From NCBI GenBank assembly GCA_035627375.1, contig DASPLX010000043.1:124001-188000 (forward strand): DNA of 64,000 nt, read 5' to 3'. This document shows positions 25,691 to 33,650 of this stretch, one piece after another. Under the pieces are notes generated by a model. That model was not told the DNA's origin. It worked only from the letters and a program-made list of their open reading frames with translations, and made no database searches. Positions within the stretch are counted from its first letter, which is position 1; each line of letters begins with the position of its first letter. The stretch is from DASPLX01 sp035627375 (GTDB taxonomy: Bacteria; Pseudomonadota; Gammaproteobacteria; Burkholderiales; Burkholderiaceae_D). The translations under genes and the position numbers were made by a program.

Positions 25691-27522
25691 AGTGTTTCCT
25701 CCATGAGCGAAGCGTCGAGTTCGACCCGTACGACGCCTCGAATGGCATTGGTGAGAAATATCTCGTCGGCCGCGAGCAAATCGCGCATGGTCAGCACCTT
25801 TTCCGACGCATCGATATCGCTTGAGTCGAGCAGGCTTTGGCGTTGTATTCCCGGCAGCAAGCCGCAGGAGACGGGAGGCGTATACCAGCGATCTCCCTGG
25901 CGAATGAAGAGGTTGTTGAATGTGCCCTCGGTCACTTCGCCATGCTCATTCAGGAAAACGACGTCGTAATAGCCGTCGCGGCGATAGTTCTCGTAGGTCT
26001 TCTGATAGAACGTCCGGCACGACGTCTTGTGCCGCGCCAGCCATTTATGCTTCGACGAAACGGCTGTGGGTGAAACGATGATCTTCCTGGGTTCGTTGTT
26101 CGCCGGGGCGAGCGGCAGGTATTCGATGTCGTGGCGACCCGTCTTGTGCAGCAGCACCCGGACCTTGGTCGGAACTCCCGGGCTGACGGTTTGCGACATC
26201 AAATCCGACCGCAGCTGCCCGATATCCAGGCTGAAGCCGAGTTCGGCGGCGCTTCTTTGCAGGCGCTCCATATGGCGGTCGAAATTCTTGTAGCCTTTGT
26301 CATGCAGCAGGCACTCGATGAGATGGAAGTCGGAAAAGCCGCGCGTGAAAAACTGCCCCTTCAAGCAGCATTCCTCGTACTCGGCCTCCGGATCGGAATC
26401 GTGCACGATGCCGCTGCCGACGCCCATCTCGCCCTGTCCGTCCGGCCATAGCACGAGCGTCCGGATGGGAACATTGAAGCATAGGGACTTGTCGGGGCCG
26501 ATATAACCGATCGCGCCGGTATAGACGCCGCGCGGCTCGCTTTCGAGTTCGCGGATGATTTCCATCGTCCGCAGTTTCGGAGCGCCGGTAATCGAACCGC
26601 AAGGAAAGATCTCTTGCAGCAAGCGCGGCAGCGGGATGTCCGGGTCGATCTTGGCCGATACCGTGGAGATCATTTGGTGCAAGGTCTCGAATGTCTGGAC
26701 TTCGAACAGGCCGGTCGTCTTGACCGTGCCGCGATGGCTGATGCGGGACAGATCGTTGCGCAGCAGGTCGACGATCATCACGTTCTCGGCGCGGGATTTC
26801 TCGTCGCTCGACAGGAATTCGAAGTTGAGCCTGTCTTCTTCCGGCGTCGCGCCGCGCTTGCGCGTTCCCTTCATCGGCTTCGTATGAATGTCTTCGCCGC
26901 GCTTGTTGACGAAGAGCTCTGGAGAGCGCGACAAGATGGTCAAACCGGGGAAGTCCAGGAACGCGCCATACTCGACCCGCTGGCGCTTGCGCAATTCCGC
27001 GTACAGCTTCAGCGGCGATCCGCCGTATCGGAACTTGTACTTCAGGGTGTAATTCACCTGGTAGGTGTCGCCGTCGTAAATATGCTTCTTGACCTTGGCG
27101 AGCCGGTCCAGGTATTCGTCCTTCGTCATGTTCAGGCGGCAATCGACGATGCAGGCATCGTCCTGTTCGGCGACCTTGGCCAATGCCGCATCGAGAATGT
27201 CGTCGCTGACTTGCAGCCTCTCGTGGTAGATGCCGATGCAGAACAGGGGCGTGCGATTTTCGTCCGGCAGGCATCCGCGTATGCGCTGGTTCAGCGCATA
27301 GCCGAGTTCGTAGGAAAAATAGCCGACCGCGTAACGTCCGGCCTGTATCTGTTGCTCGACGGCGGCAAGCTGCTGTTCGATATCGTCGACCGAATCCGCC
27401 GTATAGAACCTGTCCGGCTTGGAAAAGACATGGCTGATCCGTTGGGTTCCGTTCTTGTTGTTGTCGAGTATGGCGAATTTGCCTGCGGCGATCACTTGGC
27501 AAAGTTTTTCCAGGTCTTGCAT
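25678..27522 (-). CDS. pabB: PabB-PabC fusion: aminodeoxychorismate synthase and lyase
   Basis: A 614-residue bifunctional enzyme. Residues about 1-430 are the chorismate-binding synthase. The motif PMKGTRKRG carries K218, the lysine that marks PabB (4-amino-4-deoxychorismate synthase) and is alanine in anthranilate synthase; IFPCGSITGAPK and IPIRT-like VPIRTLVL follow. Residues about 435-614 are a fold-type IV PLP lyase (HKTSCRTFY, then FLNEHGEVTEGTFNNLF), which releases pyruvate to give p-aminobenzoate. ATG 27522 has the ribosome site GGGGAG. With PabA it makes p-aminobenzoate from chorismate and glutamine, feeding the AurF-like oxygenase encoded 0.6 kb downstream. Confidence 0.93.
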   Translation of the reverse strand: MQDLEKLCQVIAAGKFAILDNNKNGTQRISHVFSKPDRFYTADSVDDIEQQLAAVEQQIQAGRYAVGYFSYELGYALNQRIRGCLPDENRTPLFCIGIYHERLQVSDDILDAALAKVAEQDDACIVDCRLNMTKDEYLDRLAKVKKHIYDGDTYQVNYTLKYKFRYGGSPLKLYAELRKRQRVEYGAFLDFPGLTILSRSPELFVNKRGEDIHTKPMKGTRKRGATPEEDRLNFEFLSSDEKSRAENVMIVDLLRNDLSRISHRGTVKTTGLFEVQTFETLHQMISTVSAKIDPDIPLPRLLQEIFPCGSITGAPKLRTMEIIRELESEPRGVYTGAIGYIGPDKSLCFNVPIRTLVLWPDGQGEMGVGSGIVHDSDPEAEYEECCLKGQFFTRGFSDFHLIECLLHDKGYKNFDRHMERLQRSAAELGFSLDIGQLRSDLMSQTVSPGVPTKVRVLLHKTGRHDIEYLPLAPANNEPRKIIVSPTAVSSKHKWLARHKTSCRTFYQKTYENYRRDGYYDVVFLNEHGEVTEGTFNNLFIRQGDRWYTPPVSCGLLPGIQRQSLLDSSDIDASEKVLTMRDLLAADEIFLTNAIRGVVRVELDASLMEETLCCA

Positions 27523-27571
27523 CTGGTCTCCCCAATGACGGTTGAGTGGTTTGCTGGTTGCTAAGATGGTG

Positions 27572-28894
27572 CTATGTGTGTTGCGGACGCTGCGTGTTGC
27601 GGATGAGGGGCATGGGCATCTCGTCGGCGCCGACTTCCTGCGCTTGTTCGCCGCCGGCGACGGCAAGGGGCGGCCCTCTCCGTCTCGCGCCGCCCTGTTC
27701 CGCGGCCCCGCGCGGCCGGTCTTCCGACTTTGGTGCGGGCCACAGGCCGGCGGGGCGGGTCAGCATGATCATCACCATCGCCAGGCCGAGTACCAGTTGC
27801 CGCAATATCTCGGTCGGCGCCACGACCTGGCCGAACAGGACGAGCTGCAGCGGTTCGATCACATGGCGCAGGATCTCCGGCAGCAATGCGAGGATCATGG
27901 CTCCCAATATCACGCCGGGGACATGGCCGATGCCGCCCAGGATGACCATCGACAGCACCACGATCGATTCCATCAGCGTGAACGATTCCGGCGAGATGAA
28001 CCCTTGGAACGCCGCGAACATCGCCCCCGCGACGCCGCCGAAGGAGGCGCCCATGGCGAACGCCAGCAGCTTGACGTCGCGGGTATTGATGCCCATCGCC
28101 TTGGCGGCAACCTCGTCTTCGCGGATGGCGACGAAGGCGCGGCCCAGGCGCGAATCCTGCAGGCGCACGGTCACGAAGATGATCGCGACGCACAGAGCCA
28201 GGAACAGGAAATAATAGGCATTCACGGACGGCATCGAGAAATTCCCGAGATGCACGGTGGCGTTGGTTCCGGGTTCGCCATGCAGCGACACGCCGAAGAT
28301 CCGGATCGGATCGATCATGTTGATGCCTCTCGGCCCGTCGGTGATGTTGATCGGCGCGCTGAGGTTGTGTATCAAGAGGCGAATGACTTCGCCGAACCCG
28401 AGCGTCACGATCGCCAGATAGTCGCCGCGCAGCTTCAGCGTCGGAATGCCGAGCAGGGCGCCGAGCACTCCAGCGAGCAGGGCGCCGAGCGGCACGATGA
28501 TCCACACGGACAGATGGAGGCCGTTCTGCACGATCTCCGGCCCCAGGATGCTTATCAGGGCGCTCCCGATGGCCGGATAGCTGTTCACGATCGACTCCAG
28601 CATCACCGCGAAATGCGGCGATGCCAGCAAGGCGGTCATATAGGCGCCCAACGCATAGAAGGCGATGTATCCCAGATCGAGCAAGCCGGCGAAGCCGACG
28701 ACGATATTGAGTCCCAACGCCATCATGACGTACAGCAGCGCCATGTCCATCATCCGCACCCACGAATTGCCGAAATTGGCGGCAACGAATGGAAAGATCA
28801 CCATGCCGATCAGCACCAGGCCGGCGTACGCCCTTTGCGGTTTGCGCTTGGTATCGAAATAGTTAGTCATGGATACGATCCGCCTGCCGATCAT
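27572..28894 (-). CDS. livM: Branched-chain amino acid ABC transporter permease, LivM type (isolated)
   Basis: A 440-residue permease with about ten membrane segments. LivM signatures are GLNIVVGFAGLLDLGYIAFYALGAY near residue 60, IPTLKLRGDYLAIVTLGFGEVIRL, and the coupling helix for the ATPase, DSRLGRAFVAIREDEVAAKAMGIN. The last 50 residues, rich in Gly, Arg and Glu, extend past the usual end. No LivH, ATPase or binding protein is present, so it must borrow partners encoded elsewhere or move a ligand unassisted. Its start overlaps the asnB stop by 4 bp (Met9 at 28870 is an alternative), so it belongs to the operon. The transported compound is unknown. Confidence 0.88.
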   Translation of the reverse strand: MIGRRIVSMTNYFDTKRKPQRAYAGLVLIGMVIFPFVAANFGNSWVRMMDMALLYVMMALGLNIVVGFAGLLDLGYIAFYALGAYMTALLASPHFAVMLESIVNSYPAIGSALISILGPEIVQNGLHLSVWIIVPLGALLAGVLGALLGIPTLKLRGDYLAIVTLGFGEVIRLLIHNLSAPINITDGPRGINMIDPIRIFGVSLHGEPGTNATVHLGNFSMPSVNAYYFLFLALCVAIIFVTVRLQDSRLGRAFVAIREDEVAAKAMGINTRDVKLLAFAMGASFGGVAGAMFAAFQGFISPESFTLMESIVVLSMVILGGIGHVPGVILGAMILALLPEILRHVIEPLQLVLFGQVVAPTEILRQLVLGLAMVMIMLTRPAGLWPAPKSEDRPRGAAEQGGARRRGPPLAVAGGEQAQEVGADEMPMPLIRNTQRPQHT

Positions 28895-30645
28895 GCCGAA
28901 TGCAGTTCACGGCGTGCCTTGTATCGCGACTCCAGGAACCCCGAGAAACTCGTGATCGCGGATGCCTTGCCGCGATTCTTGATGAATATCTCGACGAACA
29001 GGTCGAAGCACACGAGTTTGACGACGTTGCTGGTGAACATCCCGAGCGGATGGGTCTGCGCGAAGTCCGGCGGCAGATAGGTCTTGCACAAGTCGCCCAG
29101 GGTGGCGACGAACCGGTCTCCGGCCGAAGGAAAGGTCAGCTTTTCCCGTAGCGCGATATCCAGCATCTTCGCGCCGAACTTCTTGACCAGGATTCTCCGC
29201 AATACATGCTTGCGGATGCCCAATTCCGAGTTCACCAGGTGCCGGATCGGCATCGAGGTTCCCAACTCCATGACCTTGTTGTCGAGGAAGGGCACGCGGA
29301 TCTCGAGGCTGAACGCCATGCCGAATTTGTCGACCCGGTGCAAATGGGCGCGGTCGAGCTGGTCCGCGCAGCTGTATTTGAACAGCGTGTCCAGGTACTT
29401 CTCATAGGAGGAGGCGCTGATGATCGGATCGACGTACGCAGCCGCCTCGTTCGACAATCGCATGCCCGCGCCGCCGGCCAACCGGATGCGCTCCCGGATT
29501 CCCGCCGCCTTGTGCCACCGATCGACGAATTCCTGGTAGCCGCCGAAGATCTCGTCGGCGCCTTCGCCGCTGAGGCAGACCTTCGTGTCCTTGCCGATTT
29601 CCCTGTTCATCACATAGTGCGGTATGTCGGTCAGGTCGCTTGGCGTCTCTTCGACAGCGATGAATTGCGGAATTTCGTTGAGATAGTCGTTGTAGTCGAT
29701 CACCAGCGTGCGGTGATTCGACTTGATGATATCGGCCACGAACCGCGCTTGTCCGACGTCCGGATGCTGCCAGTGGTCGGCGACGGTGTAGGTCCGCAAT
29801 TGCGCTTGCTTGGTGGAGTCCGCGATGAGGGCGAGCAAGGTCGAGTCGAGGCCGCCGGAGAGAACGATCCCGAGGTTGCCGTCGGTGGTCCGCGCATGCA
29901 GATCGATCGACTCCGTCAGCGTGGCCAGCATCAATTCCTCGGCCGTTTCCATGGTCATGGATTCGTCGCGCCGGTAATCGAAGCTGAAGTACTTCGAGGG
30001 CCGCAGCTCCTGCATCGGATCGGCGGCGTCGAGCGTGAGCGTTTCGCCCGGCATCAGCAGCCGGATGCCGTCGAGCATCGTCCGGTTGCCGACGGAATGC
30101 CCGATGACCGCCCAGTCCGTCACCGCGATATCGTCCAGTTTCGCCGGCACGATCGGCGTCGCCAACAGCGATTTGATCTCCGAGCTGAACAGGAAGAGGT
30201 TGGGGCCGCGCAGCTGAATGTAATAGAGCGGCTTGATCCCGACCCGGTCGCGCGCGAGAAACAGCTTGCGGCCGTCCGTGATCGCGAAACTGAACATCCC
30301 CCGGAGGAATTCGACGCAACGCTCGCCGTATTCCTCGTAGAGGTGGATGATGACCTCCGTATCCGAATTGGTGGAGAACTTGTGCCCCAGCGACAAGAGC
30401 TTGGAGCGCAGTTCGAGATGGTTGTAGATCTCGCCGTTGAACACGAGGCAGAGCGAGCGATCTTCGTTGTAGATCGGCTGGTTGCCGCCGAGCGGATCGA
30501 CGATCGACAGCCGGGCGGAACCGAGGATGACCGGGCCGGCGGCGGCGATGCCGTTATGGTCCGGTCCCCGATGATGAAGCGCCGCCACCATGGTGGCCGC
30601 AATCGATGTATCGACAGTTCCGACGGATCCAGCAATACCGCACAT
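28891..30645 (-). CDS. asnB: Glutamine-hydrolysing asparagine synthase, biosynthetic-operon copy
   Basis: A 584-residue two-domain enzyme. The N-terminal class II glutaminase has the catalytic Cys2 (MCGIAG), LHHRGPD and FNGEIYN. The C-terminal ATP pyrophosphatase domain has the PP-loop SGGLDST near residue 259 and SGEGADEIFGGY. All key groups are present, so it should activate a carboxylate as the acyl-adenylate and transfer glutamine-derived ammonia. In secondary metabolism such enzymes amidate non-aspartate acids as well as making asparagine. The start ATG 30645 has AGGAG 9 bases upstream and places Cys2 correctly for processing. Located 71 bp after the DAHP synthase gene. The true acceptor is undetermined. 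Confidence 0.92.
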   Translation of the reverse strand: MCGIAGSVGTVDTSIAATMVAALHHRGPDHNGIAAAGPVILGSARLSIVDPLGGNQPIYNEDRSLCLVFNGEIYNHLELRSKLLSLGHKFSTNSDTEVIIHLYEEYGERCVEFLRGMFSFAITDGRKLFLARDRVGIKPLYYIQLRGPNLFLFSSEIKSLLATPIVPAKLDDIAVTDWAVIGHSVGNRTMLDGIRLLMPGETLTLDAADPMQELRPSKYFSFDYRRDESMTMETAEELMLATLTESIDLHARTTDGNLGIVLSGGLDSTLLALIADSTKQAQLRTYTVADHWQHPDVGQARFVADIIKSNHRTLVIDYNDYLNEIPQFIAVEETPSDLTDIPHYVMNREIGKDTKVCLSGEGADEIFGGYQEFVDRWHKAAGIRERIRLAGGAGMRLSNEAAAYVDPIISASSYEKYLDTLFKYSCADQLDRAHLHRVDKFGMAFSLEIRVPFLDNKVMELGTSMPIRHLVNSELGIRKHVLRRILVKKFGAKMLDIALREKLTFPSAGDRFVATLGDLCKTYLPPDFAQTHPLGMFTSNVVKLVCFDLFVEIFIKNRGKASAITSFSGFLESRYKARRELHSA

Positions 30646-30716
30646 AATTTCACTCCTCTCTAAGTCATGGTCTTGAAATCGCGCTTTCTTCTCGAGAATG
30701 CGTACGTCCTGCCCGC

Positions 30717-31850
30717 TCAATCGCGAGCCAAAAGTCCTATCGATCCGCGCGCGGCGGGGATGTATTGCTTGGCGGCCGGCGTCATGCCGCAGCGCGCGAG
30801 CAGAAGTGAGCGCACCGCGCGCAGTTCGTCGGCGGCGCCGAGTATCATGTCTTCGGTCGCGTCCCAATCGGCGCAGGCGTCGGTGATCGAGCAGCCGTAT
30901 TTGAGCTTGGAGAGATCGTCGGGAATCGCCTGATTGCCGGCTTCCAGGTTCGATTCGATCATGGCGCCGACCAGGGATTGGTTCCCATCCCGTATCTGGC
31001 TGGTGATGCCGCGCATGACCATGGGTTGCAGCGCGGGATTCTTGTAACTGTTCCCGTGCGCGCAATCGACGACGATATTGGCGGGCAGCCCCGCTCGGGC
31101 AAGCGCTTGTTCCGCCAAGCCCACCGACACCGCATCATAGTTGGGGCGATCGTTCCCGCCGCGCAGGACAAGGTGGCCGTGCCGGTTTCCCTTGCTGTTC
31201 AACACCGAGACACGGCCGTCGGCATTGATGCCGATGCGGGCGTGCGGGCGGGCGGCGGCGAGGATGGCGTTGACCGCCACGCCGATATCCCCGTCGGTTC
31301 CGTTCTTGAATGCCACCGGCGTCGGCAGGCCGGACGCCAGCTCGCGATGGATCTGGGATTCCGTGGTGCGCGCGCCGATCGCGGTCCAGGCAACGAGGTC
31401 GCCGAGATAGTGCGGCGAGACCGGATCGAGCGCTTCGGTCGCGGCGGCCAGTCCCAGGTCGCAGACGTCGAGCAGAAAGCGCCGGGCGCGCTCCATGCCC
31501 TTCGCGATCCGGTACGTTCCATCCAGGTCGGGATCGTTGATCAATCCTTTCCAGCCCGTGGTCGTCCGCGGCTTCTCGAAATAGACGCGCATCACCAATA
31601 GCAGCACGTCGGCGACCTCGTCCTGCAAGATCCGCAAGCGCCGCGCATAGTCGAGGCCGGCGACTGGGTCGTGAATCGAGCATGGACCGACGACGATGAA
31701 CAGGCGCGGATCGCGCCGATCGAGGATGTCGCATAAGGCATGTCGTGCCTGGCCGACGACCTTGGCAATTCGCGCGTCCGCCGGCAAGCGGCGCTGGAAT
31801 TCTTCCGGCGCCGGAATGATGTCGCTGTCGCTGACGTTGAAGTCGTACAT
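30717..31850 (-). CDS. aroG: 3-deoxy-D-arabino-heptulosonate 7-phosphate (DAHP) synthase, class I
   Basis: A 377-residue AroG/AroF/AroH-type enzyme that condenses phosphoenolpyruvate and erythrose-4-phosphate to start the shikimate pathway. Signatures are VVGPCSIHDP, MRVYFEKPRTTTGWKGLIND, GARTTESQ, FKNGTDGDIG, DCAHGNSYKNP and SITDACADW. By my alignment to E. coli AroG, the inhibitor-pocket Ser180 corresponds to Pro176 here (ASGLPTPVAFKNG), whereas Asp146 and Pro150 are kept; changes at Ser180 relieve phenylalanine inhibition in E. coli. It is the first gene of the operon (start 31850, ribosome site GGAGAAA) and would raise chorismate supply for PabA and PabBC. Relaxed feedback is inference. 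Confidence 0.93.
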   Translation of the reverse strand: MYDFNVSDSDIIPAPEEFQRRLPADARIAKVVGQARHALCDILDRRDPRLFIVVGPCSIHDPVAGLDYARRLRILQDEVADVLLLVMRVYFEKPRTTTGWKGLINDPDLDGTYRIAKGMERARRFLLDVCDLGLAAATEALDPVSPHYLGDLVAWTAIGARTTESQIHRELASGLPTPVAFKNGTDGDIGVAVNAILAAARPHARIGINADGRVSVLNSKGNRHGHLVLRGGNDRPNYDAVSVGLAEQALARAGLPANIVVDCAHGNSYKNPALQPMVMRGITSQIRDGNQSLVGAMIESNLEAGNQAIPDDLSKLKYGCSITDACADWDATEDMILGAADELRAVRSLLLARCGMTPAAKQYIPAARGSIGLLARD

Positions 31851-31939
31851 GGTATTTCTCCGCCTTTCGCAATCGATCGACTGCTCTCGCGTCGATCCGA
31901 GACAGGAGCCACCCTAGCAGAGACCTCGTCTTTTTGACC

Positions 31940-31960
31940 ATCCCATGAATGGGATCCCAT
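31940..31960. promoter_or_regulatory. Palindromic operator candidate upstream of the biosynthetic operon
   Basis: ATCCCAT-GA-ATGGGAT (31940-31955) is a perfect inverted repeat, and it overlaps the perfect 12-bp palindrome ATGGGATCCCAT (31949-31960), so three half-sites stand in a row. It lies about 90 bp before the aroG start codon. No promoter hexamers are convincing. It is the best candidate for the site controlling the whole operon; the binding protein is unknown. Confidence 0.45.
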
Positions 31961-32711
31961 GCAAGACGAAAGCGATTGAATTTTTGCGCCGTGAATTTAG
32001 CTACTTCTTGTGCTGCCATTTTGATTGGTGCTAATGAATTAAAACCGGCGAGAAAAATTAATGCTTATTAATGAAGGAGACTGATTAGTACGTTGTATTC
32101 AGCGATACAGGCGGGCGTGAACGAATTGGGGAATGACGATCTCATCCGCCGATTCGAAACTCGTAATTTCGCTTCAACAGGTGGAATTTGGGAAGTTCCG
32201 CGACCTACAAATTTCATTTGTTCGAACGGTCTGCCGAATTTCATTTGGGGTGAATTAATCACTTCGAGAGCAAATTTTTCGGTGCTATTGTTGTTTTTTT
32301 GAGATTGACGCCTTGGTAAAGATATGACGACTCCGCTTAGTTGCTTTGATGAATCATATCTGGCGGCAACAAGCTGGGAAGGCCGTCTTCGAGCGATGAA
32401 ATCGATGTTAATGAGATTGGAATAAAACCTCGTTCAATCCATTAGTCATCCAAATTAAATTTGGCGACGAATAGGGCTTCTTCCAAAAAATATGCTGCCC
32501 CACTGACAAGCGCTCGGCCTCGATGGCCGAGCGGGATATATCCGGCGCGGCCCGTTCGGCATGTACATCGATGACCCGCTCAGCGTGTTCATGGAAAAGC
32601 ATCTTCCGGGATGAGGACGAGCTTGCCGCACCGATAACCGGCAAGAGAAAAGGAACCAAGCTCTTCGATTTGCATCTCAGAAATCGCGCATCAACACCAT
32701 TGCCCGATCTC
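31961..32711. other. AT-rich intergenic region between the divergent aroG operon and the P4H-like gene
   Basis: About 750 bp of clearly lower GC than its surroundings. It must hold the promoters of both divergent units. Two small frames are possible but unsupported: a TTG-started 69-codon frame (32093-32302) with GGAGA 12 bases before it, and a 33-codon ATG frame (32324-32425). Near-identical stretches AAATTTCATTTG and GAATTTCATTTG recur about 25 bp apart near 32209-32247. A strong hairpin lies at 32511-32533. No known gene, RNA family or insertion-sequence end was recognised. Confidence 0.45.
32511..32533. repeat. Perfect hairpin upstream of the P4H-like gene
   Basis: CGCTCGGCC (32511-32519) and GGCCGAGCG (32525-32533) form a 9-bp stem with the 5-base loop TCGAT, about 180 bp before the oxygenase start. 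No T-run follows on the plus strand. It may be an operator, an RNA leader element, or a terminator remnant. Confidence 0.4.
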
Positions 32712-33566
32712 ATGAGAAAAACCGCCTTATCCTCTCTTCCGCCCGAGTGGCAAACCTGGGTCGTCGACAATCTCGCCCGGGACTGCACCCCCGATTCGAT
32801 GGCCCGCGTCATGGTCGATGACGGCCGTTTCGATCGCACCCTGGCGCAAGCCGCCATCGAGGAAGCGCGGCGCGCGCGCTCCGACTTGCAAGCCGTTATG
32901 CGAGACGAAGCGCGGCCGATGCCCGATATCGATACGGCGGCGAACACGATCTTCACGCCCGACCGCCGCGTCGACGTCCTGCTGAGCTTGAACAGCCCCC
33001 GTATCGTCCTGCTCGGCAACGTGCTGAGCGAAGAGGAGTGCGATGCCTTGGCCGCTCATTGCGACGCCCGCTGGGCGCGTTCGCCGGTGGTGGCCGAGGG
33101 CGACGGCGGCAACCAGGTGCATGCGCATCGCACCAGCCGCGGCGCCATGCTGCGGCGGAGCGAGACGGAATTGATCGCGCGCATCGAAGACCGTCTCGCC
33201 CGCCTGGCGCGTTGGCCGGTGGAGCGCGGCGAAGGCATGCAGGTGCTGCGCTATGAAACGGGCAACGAGTATCGCGCTCACTACGACTGGTTCGATCCGG
33301 AATTGCCGGGACCGCGCAAGCATCTCGAGCACGGCGGCCAGCGCGTCGGCACGTTCGTGATCTATCTCAACGATGTGGAGCAGGGCGGCGGCACCGCGTT
33401 TCCGTCGCTCGGCCTCGAGGTGCAGCCGAAGAAGGGCGGCGCGGTGTTCTTCGCCAATACCGACGCTCACGGTGCGCCGGACCGGCATACCCTGCATGCC
33501 GGCATGCCGGTGGTCAAGGGCGTGAAAATGGTCGCCAACAAATGGCTGCGGGAACGGCCCTATTGA
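32712..33566 (+). CDS. Prolyl 4-hydroxylase-like 2-oxoglutarate/Fe(II) oxygenase
   Basis: A 284-residue protein with a double-stranded beta-helix C-terminal domain of the P4Hc type. Iron ligands are H190 and D192 (AHYDWF) and H262 (TLHAGMPV); the 2-oxoglutarate-binding lysine is K272 (GVKMVANKW). FVIYLNDVEQGGGTAFPSLGL is the typical preceding strand. The N-terminal 90 residues form a small helical region (EWQTWVVDNLARDCTPDSM) also seen in many proteobacterial members. The ATG at 32712 was chosen because residues upstream of it are low-complexity noise. The hydroxylated substrate, a peptidyl or free proline/lysine, is unknown. It is divergent from the biosynthetic operon and 85 bp before the PLD gene. 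Confidence 0.86.
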   Translation: MRKTALSSLPPEWQTWVVDNLARDCTPDSMARVMVDDGRFDRTLAQAAIEEARRARSDLQAVMRDEARPMPDIDTAANTIFTPDRRVDVLLSLNSPRIVLLGNVLSEEECDALAAHCDARWARSPVVAEGDGGNQVHAHRTSRGAMLRRSETELIARIEDRLARLARWPVERGEGMQVLRYETGNEYRAHYDWFDPELPGPRKHLEHGGQRVGTFVIYLNDVEQGGGTAFPSLGLEVQPKKGGAVFFANTDAHGAPDRHTLHAGMPVVKGVKMVANKWLRERPY

Positions 33567-33650
33567 GATAACGGAAACGGCCGGCCAGAACCCGGCATCG
33601 CCGCGAGCGTCGAACGGGAAAGTTCATTCATTCCGTTCGACCTTGCACGC

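Noticed and set aside
25678..27522. PabB-like protein as anthranilate synthase component I
   Set aside because: The PMKGT motif has the PabB-specific lysine, and the protein is fused to an aminodeoxychorismate lyase domain.
28891..30645. Asparagine-synthase-like gene as a lasso-peptide cyclase
   Set aside because: The glutaminase Cys2 is intact, there is no precursor peptide, RRE protein or transglutaminase-like protease beside it, and the operon is chorismate-based.
16807..31850. Identity with known AurF-containing clusters (aureothin, obafluorin)
   Set aside because: No PKS, NRPS, transaldolase or phenylpyruvate-type genes are present; only the p-aminobenzoate/N-oxygenase part is shared.
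31851..32019. A 5' frame beginning MAAQEVAKFTAQ upstream of aroG, as a leader peptide
   Set aside because: It runs out of frame into aroG without a nearby stop, has no run of aromatic residues, and no attenuator hairpins follow.
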